Shown piece after piece: positions 1 through 8,356 of a DNA stretch of 48,256 nt (position 1 is its first letter; each line of letters opens with the position of its first letter). The position numbers and the translations under genes are program-made. The stretch is from positions 1-48,256 of the forward strand of contig JAFTFV010000020.1 of the NCBI GenBank assembly GCA_017458265.1, written 5' to 3'. The notes beneath the pieces are model-generated. The model ran no database searches. It was not told the DNA's origin and saw only the letters and a list, made by a program, of their open reading frames with translations. The stretch comes from Bacteroidales bacterium (lineage in GTDB: Bacteria; Bacteroidota; Bacteroidia; Bacteroidales; UBA932).

Positions 1-116
1 ATTGACACTTTTTTCAGGCTTTTTAATGCCTGCCTTCCGTCGTCCCTCAGGGACAGCTTACGGCAGATGTGATTATACGTAAAGTATTGAATATTAAATA
101 TTAAACAAAAATATTG

Positions 117-602
117 TTAATTTTTAACGAAGTATTGTAAAGGAACTATAGAAGTAAAAGTTGTGTCTATTGGATCGATTGGTCCCGGCGTTGGAATGCT
201 TAGTTCTTCCAGCAAAGTGTCGAAACTTAATCTAAAAGCAGGGATGTTCTCTAGTGCATAATTGAGTGAGCCGCCAGTCATAACGCATAGAGGTGTGAGG
301 TCAGTCTGGGAAACAACAACGAAACCATTGTCATTGCTAAAGTCTACAGAGATAGCCAGCGTGTCAGTCCCAGATTGTAAATAACTAATTTCCTGCACAT
401 CATAGGAGGTCGCTTTTGTTTCAGGGAAAAACGCTCCTCTAATAGCCGTAGCAAGCTCTTCTATCTTTTGATCACTCGATGAAGATGTATATACAAAAAC
501 GGAGGCTTCGCTTTCTTTGGATAATTGTGAGCAAGAACAACACATCAATATGGAACAGATAGTCAAATGCCTGATGAAACAATCATTCATATTTGAATTC
601 AT
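117..602 (-). CDS. Spi-like small lipoprotein (C10 protease propeptide/inhibitor-like)
   Basis: A 161-residue protein. The N-terminus has a hydrophobic stretch ending in a Cys-rich segment (LMCCSCSQ, about residues 19-26) that could be a poor lipobox, so export and lipidation are likely but not certain. The central part (about 45-110) has the pattern of the Spi/propeptide domain of C10 (streptopain-like) proteases, notably GFVVVSQTDLTPLCVMTGGSL, written here as a family resemblance by eye. No protease domain follows; the protein stops after about 50 more residues. Standalone Spi-like proteins in Bacteroides act as inhibitors of C10 proteases, so an inhibitor role is an inference. An alternative start is Met5. 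The gene is clearly more AT-rich than uvrA next door, suggesting transfer. A truncated C10 protease is the other reading. Confidence 0.55.
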   Translation of the reverse strand: MNSNMNDCFIRHLTICSILMCCSCSQLSKESEASVFVYTSSSSDQKIEELATAIRGAFFPETKATSYDVQEISYLQSGTDTLAISVDFSNDNGFVVVSQTDLTPLCVMTGGSLNYALENIPAFRLSFDTLLEELSIPTPGPIDPIDTTFTSIVPLQYFVKN

Positions 603-615
603 TTATGTTTTATGG

Positions 616-646
616 CAAAAATAAGCAATCCATACAACTTTTACAA
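616..646 (-). promoter_or_regulatory. Promoter of the Spi-like gene
   Basis: On the minus strand a TATTTTTG -7 box (616-623) lies 20 nt downstream of a TTG (644-646), matching the Bacteroidetes TTTG-N19-21-TAnnTTTG promoter. The start codon at 602 is only 13 nt after the box, so the leader would be very short. Confidence 0.55.
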
Positions 647-756
647 CCGTTATTTGTGACTTGTTCGCAGGGAACAGTTCGAATATTATTATTTATTCCC
701 ATTTGCTTCAATGTATGGCAGGTAGAATTCATGATAGTACTGAAGTGGTTTTTCGT

Positions 757-788
757 TCTGCAAAAAACTAAAAAAAGCGCTAACTTTG
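757..788 (+). promoter_or_regulatory. uvrA promoter, predicted leaderless
   Basis: TCTG at 757-760 and TAACTTTG at 781-788, spacing 20 nt, match the Bacteroidetes -33/-7 promoter. The uvrA ATG at 795 starts only 6 nt after the -7 box, so transcription should begin at or within a base or two of the start codon. Confidence 0.6.
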
Positions 789-794
789 TACTCT

Positions 795-3584
795 ATGGCA
801 GAAAAGGAATACATTCAGGTAAGAGGAGCCAGGGCGAACAACCTCAAAAACATCGATGTGGATATCCCCAGAGGGGAATTTGTGGTTGTGACCGGGCTCA
901 GCGGCAGCGGAAAGAGTTCGCTCGCCTTCGACACCATATATGCAGAGGGGCAGCGGCGTTACATGGACACTCTGTCCACGTACGCCAAGCACTTCATGGG
1001 CATTTTGGAAAAGCCGGAAGTGGAGGAGATAAAGGGCCTCAGTCCCATCATTGCCATTGAACAGAAGACCACCGGCAACAACCCGCGTTCCACCGTGGGC
1101 ACCATTACGGAAATCTATGACTTCCTGCGTCTGCTGTACGCCAAAGGTTCACGTGCCATATCCCCGGAAAGCGGCAAGGAGATGGTGCGTTATACGGATG
1201 AGCAGATAGTCGACCTCATTATGACAAAGTATGCCGGCCGCAAATGCTACCTGCTTTCTCCGCTTGTCCGCGGCCGAAAGGGCCATTACAGGGAACTGTT
1301 TGACCAGCTTCGCCGCCGTGGCTATACAGAGGTGCGCATAGACGGAGAAATCCAGTCCCTGCAGGAAGTAGACGCTCTGGACCGATACAAGGTTCACTTC
1401 ATAGAACTTGTGGTAGACAGGCTCAAGCCGGAAGCGGGAGACGACAGGCGCATCAGGGACTCCGTATCCCGCGCGATACAGGTTGGAAAAGGCTCCGTGG
1501 CCGTTCTGGACCTGGAAACGGGAAAGCTGTCCCACTATTCCAAGCACCTTGTAGATCCGGAAAGCGGACTGTCGCTTGAGGAACCGCAGCCGCACAGCTT
1601 CTCATTCAATTCCCCGCAGGGATACTGCCCTCATTGCAAGGGTCTTGGTTCCATAGTGGACGTAGATATCAATACAATCATACCGGACAGGAGCAAATCC
1701 GTCGCCGACGGTGCCATAGTCCCGCTGGGAAAGGTTCGTGAAAACCGCAAATTCGATATCATACGCTCAATTGCGCGTCAGTATAACTTTTCACTTTATG
1801 ACCCTATCGCCGCCATCCCGGATGAGGCGGTAAGCCTCCTTGTATATGGCTCGGAAGACCTCTTCCGCGTGGGAGAGGGCAATCTTTCGGAAATGGAAAG
1901 CTGGGGCGGAGTAATCGAGAACATTGAAGATACGGTAGTGTGCCCGGTGTGTAACGGAACCCGCCTGAGGGCAGAAGCCCTGTACTTCCACGTGGACGGA
2001 AAGAATATCAGCGAGGTGTCGGCAATGGAAATGTCGGAACTCCGCGCCTGGCTGGACAAGATTCCCGAAGGTTTCAACGAAAGGGAGAAAAACGTCGCCA
2101 GGGATATCCTCAAGGAGCTGCGTGAGAGGGTTCAGTTCATGTTGGATGTGGGTCTCGACTACCTGTCGCTTGACAGGCCCACGGCATCGCTTTCCGGCGG
2201 TGAAAGCCAGCGAATCCGCCTCGCAACGCAGATAGGCTCCCGCCTTGTCAATGTGCTGTATATCCTGGATGAACCGTCCATCGGCCTGCACCAGAAGGAT
2301 AACAGGAAGCTGATATCTTCACTGAAGGCCCTCCGGGACGAGGGCAACTCGGTCATGGTGGTCGAACATGATGCAGAGACCATGATGAGTGCCGACTGGC
2401 TTGTCGATGTGGGGCCCGGCGCAGGAGAGAACGGCGGAGAAATCTGCCTGAGCGCTCCGCTCAAAGACCTTCTTGGCGCCAGGAAGAAGCAGACGGAGCA
2501 TACGGTTTTCGGCCCGTCCATAACCCTTGAATACCTTAAGGGGAAAAAGAGCATCCCCGTGCCCGGAAAACGCCGTAAAGGCAGCGGCAAATTCCTCACG
2601 CTTTATGGTGCCAAGGGCAACAATCTGAAGAACATTACGGCATCGTTCCCGCTTGGGTGTTTCATTGGTGTGGCTGGTCTTTCCGGAAGCGGAAAGAGCA
2701 CGCTTGTAAACGAGACTCTGATGCGTGTCCTGAGGCAGAAATTCTACCGCTCAAAGGAGCGCCCGCTGCCGTATGACAGCATCTCCGGCATCGAGAACCT
2801 CGACAAACTGATCGAGATAGACCAGTCTCCCATCGGCCGTACTCCCCGCTCCAATCCGGCAACTTTCACCGGAGTTTTCGGAGATATCAGGACGCTGTTT
2901 GAGGAAACCCAGGACGCCAAGGTGCGTGGTTTCAAGGCGGGGAAATTCTCATTCAACGTTCCCGGAGGCCGATGTGAAGAGTGCAAGGGCGCCGGCATCA
3001 AGATCATCGAGATGAACTTCCTGCCCTCTGTCCACGTCCCGTGCGAGGCCTGCGGCGGAAAGCGCTACAATGATGAAGTCCTCACGGTGAAATATAAGGG
3101 AAAGAACATAAGCGACGTCCTGGAGATGTCCATCTCTGAGGCCTACGAGTTCTTCAAGCCGGTTCCCAAGATTGCCGCAAAACTCAGGGCCCTCGTGGAT
3201 GTGGGCCTCGGTTACGTGCGTCTTGGACAGAGCGCCGTCACCCTTTCCGGCGGAGAAAGCCAGCGCATGAAGCTTGCCGCAGAGCTGTCTCGCCCTTCAA
3301 CCGGCAAGACTCTCTACATCCTTGACGAGCCCACAACCGGCCTACACTTTGAAGACATCAATGTGCTCCTTGGCGTTCTCCAGCGCCTCGTGGATGCCGG
3401 CAACACCGTCATCATCATCGAACACAACCTGGACGTCCTCAAGTCTGTCGACTATATCCTCGACATGGGCCCGGAAGGCGGCCGTCGCGGCGGTCTCATT
3501 GTAGCCAAGGGCACTCCCGAAGAGCTTGCCGATAATCCCGACTCTGTCACCGGACCTTATCTCAAAGAGGTCCTTCATCCTTAA
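795..3584 (+). CDS. uvrA: UvrABC excinuclease ATPase subunit UvrA
   Basis: DNA damage-recognition subunit of nucleotide excision repair. It has two ABC ATPase halves: Walker [10 protein letters not shown] near residue 35 and GLSGSGKST near 630, each followed by an LSGGESQR signature and an ILDEP Walker B. The C-terminal zinc module is intact (CEEC...CEAC near residues 735-760), and the middle CPVCNGTRL motif is present. The first zinc module keeps only the second pair (CPHC); the first CxxC, and the CxxHG expected after the LLYA motif, are replaced by DPESG and SPESG. Length (929 aa) is normal. The ATG at 795 is chosen over the TTG at 786 because the -7 box covers 781-788. A bidirectional terminator follows. 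Confidence 0.95.
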   Translation: MAEKEYIQVRGARANNLKNIDVDIPRGEFVVVTGLSGSGKSSLAFDTIYAEGQRRYMDTLSTYAKHFMGILEKPEVEEIKGLSPIIAIEQKTTGNNPRSTVGTITEIYDFLRLLYAKGSRAISPESGKEMVRYTDEQIVDLIMTKYAGRKCYLLSPLVRGRKGHYRELFDQLRRRGYTEVRIDGEIQSLQEVDALDRYKVHFIELVVDRLKPEAGDDRRIRDSVSRAIQVGKGSVAVLDLETGKLSHYSKHLVDPESGLSLEEPQPHSFSFNSPQGYCPHCKGLGSIVDVDINTIIPDRSKSVADGAIVPLGKVRENRKFDIIRSIARQYNFSLYDPIAAIPDEAVSLLVYGSEDLFRVGEGNLSEMESWGGVIENIEDTVVCPVCNGTRLRAEALYFHVDGKNISEVSAMEMSELRAWLDKIPEGFNEREKNVARDILKELRERVQFMLDVGLDYLSLDRPTASLSGGESQRIRLATQIGSRLVNVLYILDEPSIGLHQKDNRKLISSLKALRDEGNSVMVVEHDAETMMSADWLVDVGPGAGENGGEICLSAPLKDLLGARKKQTEHTVFGPSITLEYLKGKKSIPVPGKRRKGSGKFLTLYGAKGNNLKNITASFPLGCFIGVAGLSGSGKSTLVNETLMRVLRQKFYRSKERPLPYDSISGIENLDKLIEIDQSPIGRTPRSNPATFTGVFGDIRTLFEETQDAKVRGFKAGKFSFNVPGGRCEECKGAGIKIIEMNFLPSVHVPCEACGGKRYNDEVLTVKYKGKNISDVLEMSISEAYEFFKPVPKIAAKLRALVDVGLGYVRLGQSAVTLSGGESQRMKLAAELSRPSTGKTLYILDEPTTGLHFEDINVLLGVLQRLVDAGNTVIIIEHNLDVLKSVDYILDMGPEGGRRGGLIVAKGTPEELADNPDSVTGPYLKEVLHP

Positions 3585-3596
3585 ATTCGAGCAAAA

Positions 3597-3634
3597 ACAA
3601 GGACGGGCTCCTCATAATGGAAGTCCGTCCTTGT
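3597..3634. terminator. Bidirectional terminator between uvrA and the acyl-CoA synthetase gene
   Basis: Perfect 10-bp inverted repeat ACAAGGACGG (3597-3606) and CCGTCCTTGT (3625-3634) with an 18-nt loop, placed between the two convergent stop codons. An A-run precedes it, giving a U-tract on the minus strand. Confidence 0.75.
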
Positions 3635-3650
3635 ATCAACTGCCGCTGGT

Positions 3651-5573
3651 TTAGTCCAGTGCCTTCAGGTTGCGGGGATTGCAGATGTCTTTGGCCTCTG
3701 TGGTGTAGAGGTAGTCGAGGAGGTCGGCATAGTGTTCCTCTACCTTGCCACGGACAATCTTCATGGTGGAGTTCATCATCTTGTTGGCGATGGTGAATTC
3801 CTCGTCGCAGATGCCGATTGCTGAAGGGAGCCAGCGCTCAGGGAACATGCCGGCGTGCTTTCCGCCCTTCTTGTAGGAGTTGGCATCGGCCTCGATGAGG
3901 GACAGCATGTAGCGTTTGCCTTCTTCGGTGGCGGGGTCAAGACCTTTCTTCTTGCAGGCTTCTGCGAGGGCGGTCTTGTCCGGGACCACGAGGGCAACGC
4001 AGAACGGCTTCTGGTCATTGTGGAGGACGCAGGCCGATATCCACTTGGAAGTCTCGGTGAGGTTGTCCTCGTAGCCTTCGGGTGAGTACTTCTCACCGTC
4101 AGATGAGATGAGGAGGCTCTTGAATCGGCCCACTACATAGAGGAATTCGGGGTCTTCGGGGCAGATGTAGCCCATGTCTCCGGTGTGGAGCCAGCCGTCT
4201 ACGATGGTGTCGGCAGTGGCCTTGGGGTTCTTCCAGTAGCCTGCCATGACGTTCTCTCCGCGGATGACGATTTCACCTCTGGTGCCATGGGGTACTTCCT
4301 TGCCTTCTGCATCGAGGATGACGCAGTCCATGGGCTTTACGATACGGCCCGATGAACCGAAGCGTGCATGGCCTGCGGAGTTGGCGCAGATGATAGGGGT
4401 GGCCTCGGTAAGACCGTATCCCTGGAACATGGGCATTCCAACAGCGCAGAAGAACTTCTGGAGTTCGATGTCCAGGAGGGCGCCGCCGCCTACGAAGAAC
4501 TTCATGCGGCCGCCGAAGCTTTCGCGAACTTTCTTGAAGACCAGTTTGTCGAACAGGTCTACAAGGGGCTTTCTCCAGAAGGTGCCGCCTGTACCGCGGT
4601 TGTAGTATTCCTTATTGTACTTGATTGCGTTGTTCAGGGCAAAGTAGAAGAGCTTCTCGGTGAAGCCGCCTTTCTTCTTGATGGCGCTTTCGATGTTCTT
4701 CTTGAAGTTGCGGGCCAGTGCCGGAACGGAAAGCATCACGTGAGGGCGTGTCTCTGCAATTGCGGCAGGAACGTTACGCAGCGTTGCAAGGGCATTTTTG
4801 CCGATGGGGACAAAGCCGATGGAACCGCCGTAAATCATCATCGTATACATACCTGCAACGTGTGCGAAGCAGTGGTCCAGAGGAAGGATGATGAGCATTG
4901 TAGCGCCGAAATCGACTGAGATTACGGAATTGCCCTGCTCCACGTTTGCGGTATAGTTGCGATGGGTAAGGAGGATACCCTTGGGGTCTGCGGTGGTGCC
5001 GGAAGTGTAGGAAATGTTTGCATAATCATCCGGGCCGATGCTCTTGTAACGGGCTACGAACTCATCCTTGTGGGCCTTGAGGAACTCGTCGCCCATCTTC
5101 TGGATTTCGCTCATGCGGATTTCCTTCTCCTCGAGTTTGTCATAGTCGAAGGCGGTGTCGTCGAAGACGATTACTTTCTCCACGTCGGGGCATTCGTGAA
5201 GGATGGCCCTGATCTTGGGAAGGTGGTTTCCGGATACGAGAATCCACTTGGAATCGGAGTGGTTGATACGGAAGACAAGGTCTTTGCCTTCTCCGAGGTT
5301 CACTGAAAGGGGAACGTCGGTTGCACCTGCGTACATGGCGCCAAGTTCGGCGAGAATCCACATTGCGCGGCTTTCGGAAAGGAGGGCGATCTTGTCGCCT
5401 TTCTTGAGTCCCAAGGACATGAGACCGGCGCCGATTCTATATGCCTCTTCACGGGTCTGGCCCTGTGTGAGGACTTTCCATTCACCGTTAACCTTCTCAC
5501 GGAGGTACGGTTCATTCTCATACTTGTGACTGTACTTTTCTACAAAGTCAATGATGGTTGGTCTTTCGGTCAT
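3651..5573 (-). CDS. Long-chain acyl-CoA synthetase (AMP-binding, FAA1-like)
   Basis: Adenylate-forming enzyme that should activate fatty acids with ATP and CoA. The phosphate-binding loop is YTSGTTADPKG (residues 189-199), the adenine-binding motif GYGLTEATP (385-393), WLHTGDMG is near 461, and the hinge/C-terminal subdomain GRFKSLLISSDGEKYSPE follows at about 480-500. At 640 residues it matches the eukaryote-like long-chain ligases of Bacteroidetes rather than the 560-residue FadD form. Position 4 of the loop motif is Ala (TADPKG) where Gly is usual. It starts 18 nt after the stop of the first deoxynucleoside kinase gene, with no promoter visible in the gap, so it is probably the third gene of that operon. 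The exact fatty acid substrate cannot be told from sequence. Confidence 0.88.
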   Translation of the reverse strand: MTERPTIIDFVEKYSHKYENEPYLREKVNGEWKVLTQGQTREEAYRIGAGLMSLGLKKGDKIALLSESRAMWILAELGAMYAGATDVPLSVNLGEGKDLVFRINHSDSKWILVSGNHLPKIRAILHECPDVEKVIVFDDTAFDYDKLEEKEIRMSEIQKMGDEFLKAHKDEFVARYKSIGPDDYANISYTSGTTADPKGILLTHRNYTANVEQGNSVISVDFGATMLIILPLDHCFAHVAGMYTMMIYGGSIGFVPIGKNALATLRNVPAAIAETRPHVMLSVPALARNFKKNIESAIKKKGGFTEKLFYFALNNAIKYNKEYYNRGTGGTFWRKPLVDLFDKLVFKKVRESFGGRMKFFVGGGALLDIELQKFFCAVGMPMFQGYGLTEATPIICANSAGHARFGSSGRIVKPMDCVILDAEGKEVPHGTRGEIVIRGENVMAGYWKNPKATADTIVDGWLHTGDMGYICPEDPEFLYVVGRFKSLLISSDGEKYSPEGYEDNLTETSKWISACVLHNDQKPFCVALVVPDKTALAEACKKKGLDPATEEGKRYMLSLIEADANSYKKGGKHAGMFPERWLPSAIGICDEEFTIANKMMNSTMKIVRGKVEEHYADLLDYLYTTEAKDICNPRNLKALD

Positions 5574-5591
5574 AGGTTTTTTGTAATAACG

Positions 5592-6212
5592 TTATTCTGC
5601 AGGGAATAGGCCGTAAAGCTCGGCGTCAATCTTGTCTGTAATGTACTGGAATCCTTCGGGATTGTTCTCGAACTTGACGTTGTCCACGTCGATGATGAGA
5701 AGGCGGGACTTGTAGTCCTTGATCCAGTCTTCATAACGCTGGTTAAGGCCTGTGATATAGTCTATACGTATCGATCGCTCATATTCGCGGCCCCTCTTCT
5801 GGATCTGTGCGATGAGATTGGGAATGCTTGAGCGGAGGTAGATGAGGAGGTCCGGAGGGTTCACCAGGGACATCATGAGGTCAAAGAGGTCGCTGTAGTT
5901 TTCAAAGTCCCTTGTGGACATAAGGCCCATTGCATGCAGGTTGGGTGCGAAGATGCGGGCATCCTCGTAGATGGTGCGGTCCTGGATGATGACTTCCTGG
6001 TGCTTTGAAATCTCCACCACGTCCTGGAAACGCTTGTTCAGGAAGTAAATCTGCAGATTGAATGACCAGCGCTCCATATCCTCGTAGAAATCTGCCAGGT
6101 AGGGGTTGAAGTCCACAGACTCGAACTTGGGAGTCCAGCCGTAGTGTGCGGCGAGCATTTTTGTCAGAGTGGTCTTCCCACTGCCGATATTTCCGGCGAT
6201 AGCTATATGCAT
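5592..6212 (-). CDS. Deoxynucleoside kinase, copy 1
   Basis: Salvage enzyme of the dNK family (deoxyadenosine/deoxyguanosine kinase type) that phosphorylates deoxynucleosides with NTP. P-loop GNIGSGKTT (residues 7-15), the base/sugar-site motif DRTIYED (78-84) and the LID RGREYE (about 140) are all present in a normal-length 206-residue protein. It is clearly paralogous and collinear with the next gene upstream (6261-6872): both begin MHI.IAGNIGSGKTTLT and share YGWTPKFESV. The two differ just after DRT, with Asp84 here and Gly84 in the other copy, a region that in this family lines the base pocket, so different base preference is an inference. The pair resembles the dAK/dGK pairs of Lactobacillus, which work as heterodimers. 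Confidence 0.88.
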   Translation of the reverse strand: MHIAIAGNIGSGKTTLTKMLAAHYGWTPKFESVDFNPYLADFYEDMERWSFNLQIYFLNKRFQDVVEISKHQEVIIQDRTIYEDARIFAPNLHAMGLMSTRDFENYSDLFDLMMSLVNPPDLLIYLRSSIPNLIAQIQKRGREYERSIRIDYITGLNQRYEDWIKDYKSRLLIIDVDNVKFENNPEGFQYITDKIDAELYGLFPAE

Positions 6213-6234
6213 AATATAAAATTTAAATATTCTC

Positions 6235-6262
6235 TGTCATTTCGAGCGTAGTCGAGAAATCT
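6235..6262 (+). repeat. Palindromic repeat, copy 1 (intergenic)
   Basis: A 28-bp copy that begins TGTCATTTCGAGCG and ends GTCGAGAAATCT. Its core is an imperfect palindrome (ATTTC/GAAAT and CGA/TCG). It fills most of the gap between the two kinase genes, and its last two bases form part of the stop codon of the upstream kinase. The same element occurs at 28974-29001 with one base change and, as a variant, at 15453-15479. Confidence 0.75.
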
Positions 6263-6872
6263 AAAACAATCCGTAAAGTTCCGCATCAATCCGGTCCGTA
6301 ATGGAGGCGAAGTCCTCGGGACGGTTCAGGAAGTCGAGTTCATCGGCCTCTACGACGATGAGGCGGCCGGTGTATTCCGATATCCATTTTTCGTACCTTT
6401 CGTTGAGGCCGGAAAGGTATTCGATGGAGATGGTCTGTTCGTATTCGCGGCCGCGTTTCTGTATCTGGTAGACGAGATGCTCGATTGAGCTCTTGAGGTA
6501 GATCATGAGGTCCGGTTCCTTTACCACTGACATCATGACCCGGAAGGTGTCCATATAGGTGTTGTAGTCCCTTTCGGTAAGGTTGCCCTGTGCGTAATTG
6601 TTGGCAACGAAAATGTGGACACCCTCAAGGAGGGTACGGTCCTGGATGATAACGTCTTTGGACTTTGATATGTCTAGGACGTCATGCAGGCGCTGCTGGA
6701 GGAAGTACATTTCAAGTGCGAACGACCAGCGCTTGATGTCTTTGTAATAGTCCTCCAGATAGGGATTATAGGTAACGGACTCAAACTTGGGCGTCCAGCC
6801 GTAGTGGCGGGCAAGAAGAGTTGTGAGCGTGGTTTTTCCACTGCCTATATTTCCGGCTATTCCTATGTGCAT
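6261..6872 (-). CDS. Deoxynucleoside kinase, copy 2
   Basis: Second dNK-family kinase, 203 residues, promoter-proximal in the operon. The P-loop GNIGSGKTT is at residues 7-15, DRTLLEG at 78-84 and the LID RGREYE at about 140. Catalytic Glu/Arg positions seen in copy 1 are kept, but Tyr82 and Asp84 of copy 1 are Leu and Gly here. Copy 1 follows 48 nt downstream with a palindromic repeat between them. The gene is divergent from the metallo-hydrolase gene; the 57-nt gap holds the dyad AACTTCAC/GTGAAAGTT (6873-6897), which could be an operator. Specificity (dA, dG or dC) cannot be assigned. Confidence 0.87.
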   Translation of the reverse strand: MHIGIAGNIGSGKTTLTTLLARHYGWTPKFESVTYNPYLEDYYKDIKRWSFALEMYFLQQRLHDVLDISKSKDVIIQDRTLLEGVHIFVANNYAQGNLTERDYNTYMDTFRVMMSVVKEPDLMIYLKSSIEHLVYQIQKRGREYEQTISIEYLSGLNERYEKWISEYTGRLIVVEADELDFLNRPEDFASITDRIDAELYGLF

Positions 6873-6897
6873 AACTTCACAAAGTTCGTGAAAGTTT
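6873..6897. promoter_or_regulatory. Dyad in divergent control region
   Basis: AACTTCAC and GTGAAAGTT form an imperfect inverted repeat around a 7-8 nt spacer, directly upstream of the kinase start and overlapping the -33 zone for the metallo-hydrolase gene. It could be an operator shared by both genes or a chance dyad. Confidence 0.25.
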
Positions 6898-6899
6898 AT

Positions 6900-6907
6900 T
6901 AAATTTG
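6900..6907 (+). promoter_or_regulatory. -7 box of the metallo-hydrolase/birA/oxidoreductase operon
   Basis: TAAATTTG matches TAnnTTTG and lies 22 nt before the ATG at 6930. A purine-rich GAAGGA sits in between. No clear -33 element is seen. Confidence 0.5.
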
Positions 6908-6929
6908 CAACGTCTAAAGAAGGACTTTT

Positions 6930-7628
6930 ATGCTCAGAACCAGAATATTTCAGTTCAATCCGCTGGGAACCAATTGTGTGGTCGCCTGGGATAGCGATTC
7001 TTCTGTCTGCACCATATTTGACCCGGGTATGTCCGGCGAGGAAGAAATTGATTCCCTGGCAGGGTTCTTACGCGAGCATTCACTTACGCCGGAGGCGATT
7101 CTTCTCACCCATGGGCACTTTGACCATGCATGGGGTGTATATGGTTTTTTGAAGCATTTCAATGTTCCGGTTTACATGAGCCATGAAGACCTTGAGACCC
7201 TGTCAAAAGGTGCGCAGGTCTTCAAGGGGATGGGCCCTGTCAGTTTCCGCACTCTCAGAACGGATATCAAGACCATCGACCTCCCGTCCGAAATCACTGT
7301 GGGAGGCGTCTTATGGAAGGTAATAAAGACTCCCGGCCACACCCCCGGAGGAGTATGCTATTATTCTGAGGAAAACGGGCTCCTGATAAGCGGAGACACT
7401 CTTTTTGCAGGGGCTATCGGCAGGACAGACCTCCTTGGCGGAGATTATGATATCCTGATGAAGTCATTGCTGGAAAAGGTGATGACCCTTCCGGGAGATA
7501 CCGACGTCATTCCCGGCCATGGCCAGCCAACCTCCATCGCCCGCGAGTCAACCGCCAATCCTTTCCTCCAGCCATTCAACGAGCCCGATGCCGATTGGTC
7601 TCAGGACGGTATCCCTATCCAGGTATGA
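6930..7628 (+). CDS. Metallo-beta-lactamase-fold hydrolase (glyoxalase II-like)
   Basis: A 232-residue zinc hydrolase of the glyoxalase II-like/YcbL branch. The metal-binding motif is HGHFDH (residues 61-66); later ligands are seen in TPGHTPGG (about 143), SGDTLF (about 160) and GHGQP (about 205). The substrate is unknown; glutathione or bacillithiol thioesters are possible by family. Its TGA overlaps the birA ATG (ATGA at 7625-7628), implying translational coupling. The preceding -7 box at 6900-6907 makes it the first gene of a three-gene operon. Confidence 0.85.
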   Translation: MLRTRIFQFNPLGTNCVVAWDSDSSVCTIFDPGMSGEEEIDSLAGFLREHSLTPEAILLTHGHFDHAWGVYGFLKHFNVPVYMSHEDLETLSKGAQVFKGMGPVSFRTLRTDIKTIDLPSEITVGGVLWKVIKTPGHTPGGVCYYSEENGLLISGDTLFAGAIGRTDLLGGDYDILMKSLLEKVMTLPGDTDVIPGHGQPTSIARESTANPFLQPFNEPDADWSQDGIPIQV

Positions 7629-8356
7629 GAATCATACGTTTCGACAGCATTGACTCTACCAATTCCGAGGCCCTGAGGCGTCTCCCGGAATATGAGGACA
7701 TGACTGTCCTGTGGGCAATCGAGCAGACAGCAGGCCGCGGCCAGAGGGGAAATTCATGGTTTTCCGCCCCGGGCGAAAACCTCACCTTCAGTGTGGTCCT
7801 GAAAAGGCCCTTCTTGGCTGCCGATGCCCATTTCCTCAATTACGCCATCGCTGAGGCCGTTGCCGATTATCTCAGTTCGCATGGCATACTTGCCAGCGTA
7901 AAATGGCCGAATGACGTTTATATCGGCAAGAACAAGATAAGCGGAATCCTGATAGAGAATTCCCTGGTGGGGGACCGTCTGGCTGCGTCCGTTGTGGGTG
8001 TCGGCTTCAACGTGAACCAGAAGGAGTTCCCGCAGCTCGCAAATGCCACTTCGCTCACGCGCTGTACAGGCAAGGTGCATGACCTGGAGGAGTGCCTTAA
8101 TGGCATTGTGTCGCGGTTTGAGATGAACTTGTCCTGCCTTGACAGCCCAAGGCACAGGGCGCTTCTTCTTGGCTCCTACTCCAACCACCTTTTCAGGAAA
8201 GACCAGACTTGCCGCTACCGTGACATGGCGTCCGGAGAGGAGTTCTGGGGAAAAATTGAAGGCGTGGATCCCGAAGACGGCCGTCTTCGGATAAACAATC
8301 TGAGCAGTCACAAGACTGTATTGTACCGGTTCAAGGAAGTCAGCTACATATTATGA
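7625..8356 (+). CDS. birA: Biotin--[acetyl-CoA carboxylase] ligase
   Basis: Attaches biotin to carboxyl carrier proteins. The catalytic domain is complete: STN near residue 11, GRGQRGNSW (37-45) for the biotinyl-AMP loop, KWPNDVYIGKNKISGIL (93-109). There is no N-terminal winged helix, so this is a group I enzyme that is not itself a biotin-operon repressor. A short C-terminal domain of about 45 residues follows. The start at 7625 overlaps the stop of the hydrolase gene; an upstream in-frame GTG at 7595 would add ten residues within that gene and is less likely. It also overlaps the next gene by ATGA. Confidence 0.92.
   Translation: MRIIRFDSIDSTNSEALRRLPEYEDMTVLWAIEQTAGRGQRGNSWFSAPGENLTFSVVLKRPFLAADAHFLNYAIAEAVADYLSSHGILASVKWPNDVYIGKNKISGILIENSLVGDRLAASVVGVGFNVNQKEFPQLANATSLTRCTGKVHDLEECLNGIVSRFEMNLSCLDSPRHRALLLGSYSNHLFRKDQTCRYRDMASGEEFWGKIEGVDPEDGRLRINNLSSHKTVLYRFKEVSYIL

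Noticed and set aside
1-116. Possible mobile element end or terminator (CAGGC/GCCTG near 17-35, GTCCCT/AGGGAC near 42-55)
   Set aside because: The stems are short and there is no T-run or matching repeat elsewhere; the window starts too close to judge.
593-1060. 155-codon plus-strand ORF running into uvrA
   Set aside because: It overlaps the start of uvrA in another frame, and its sequence has no family pattern; the uvrA frame is clearly the real one.
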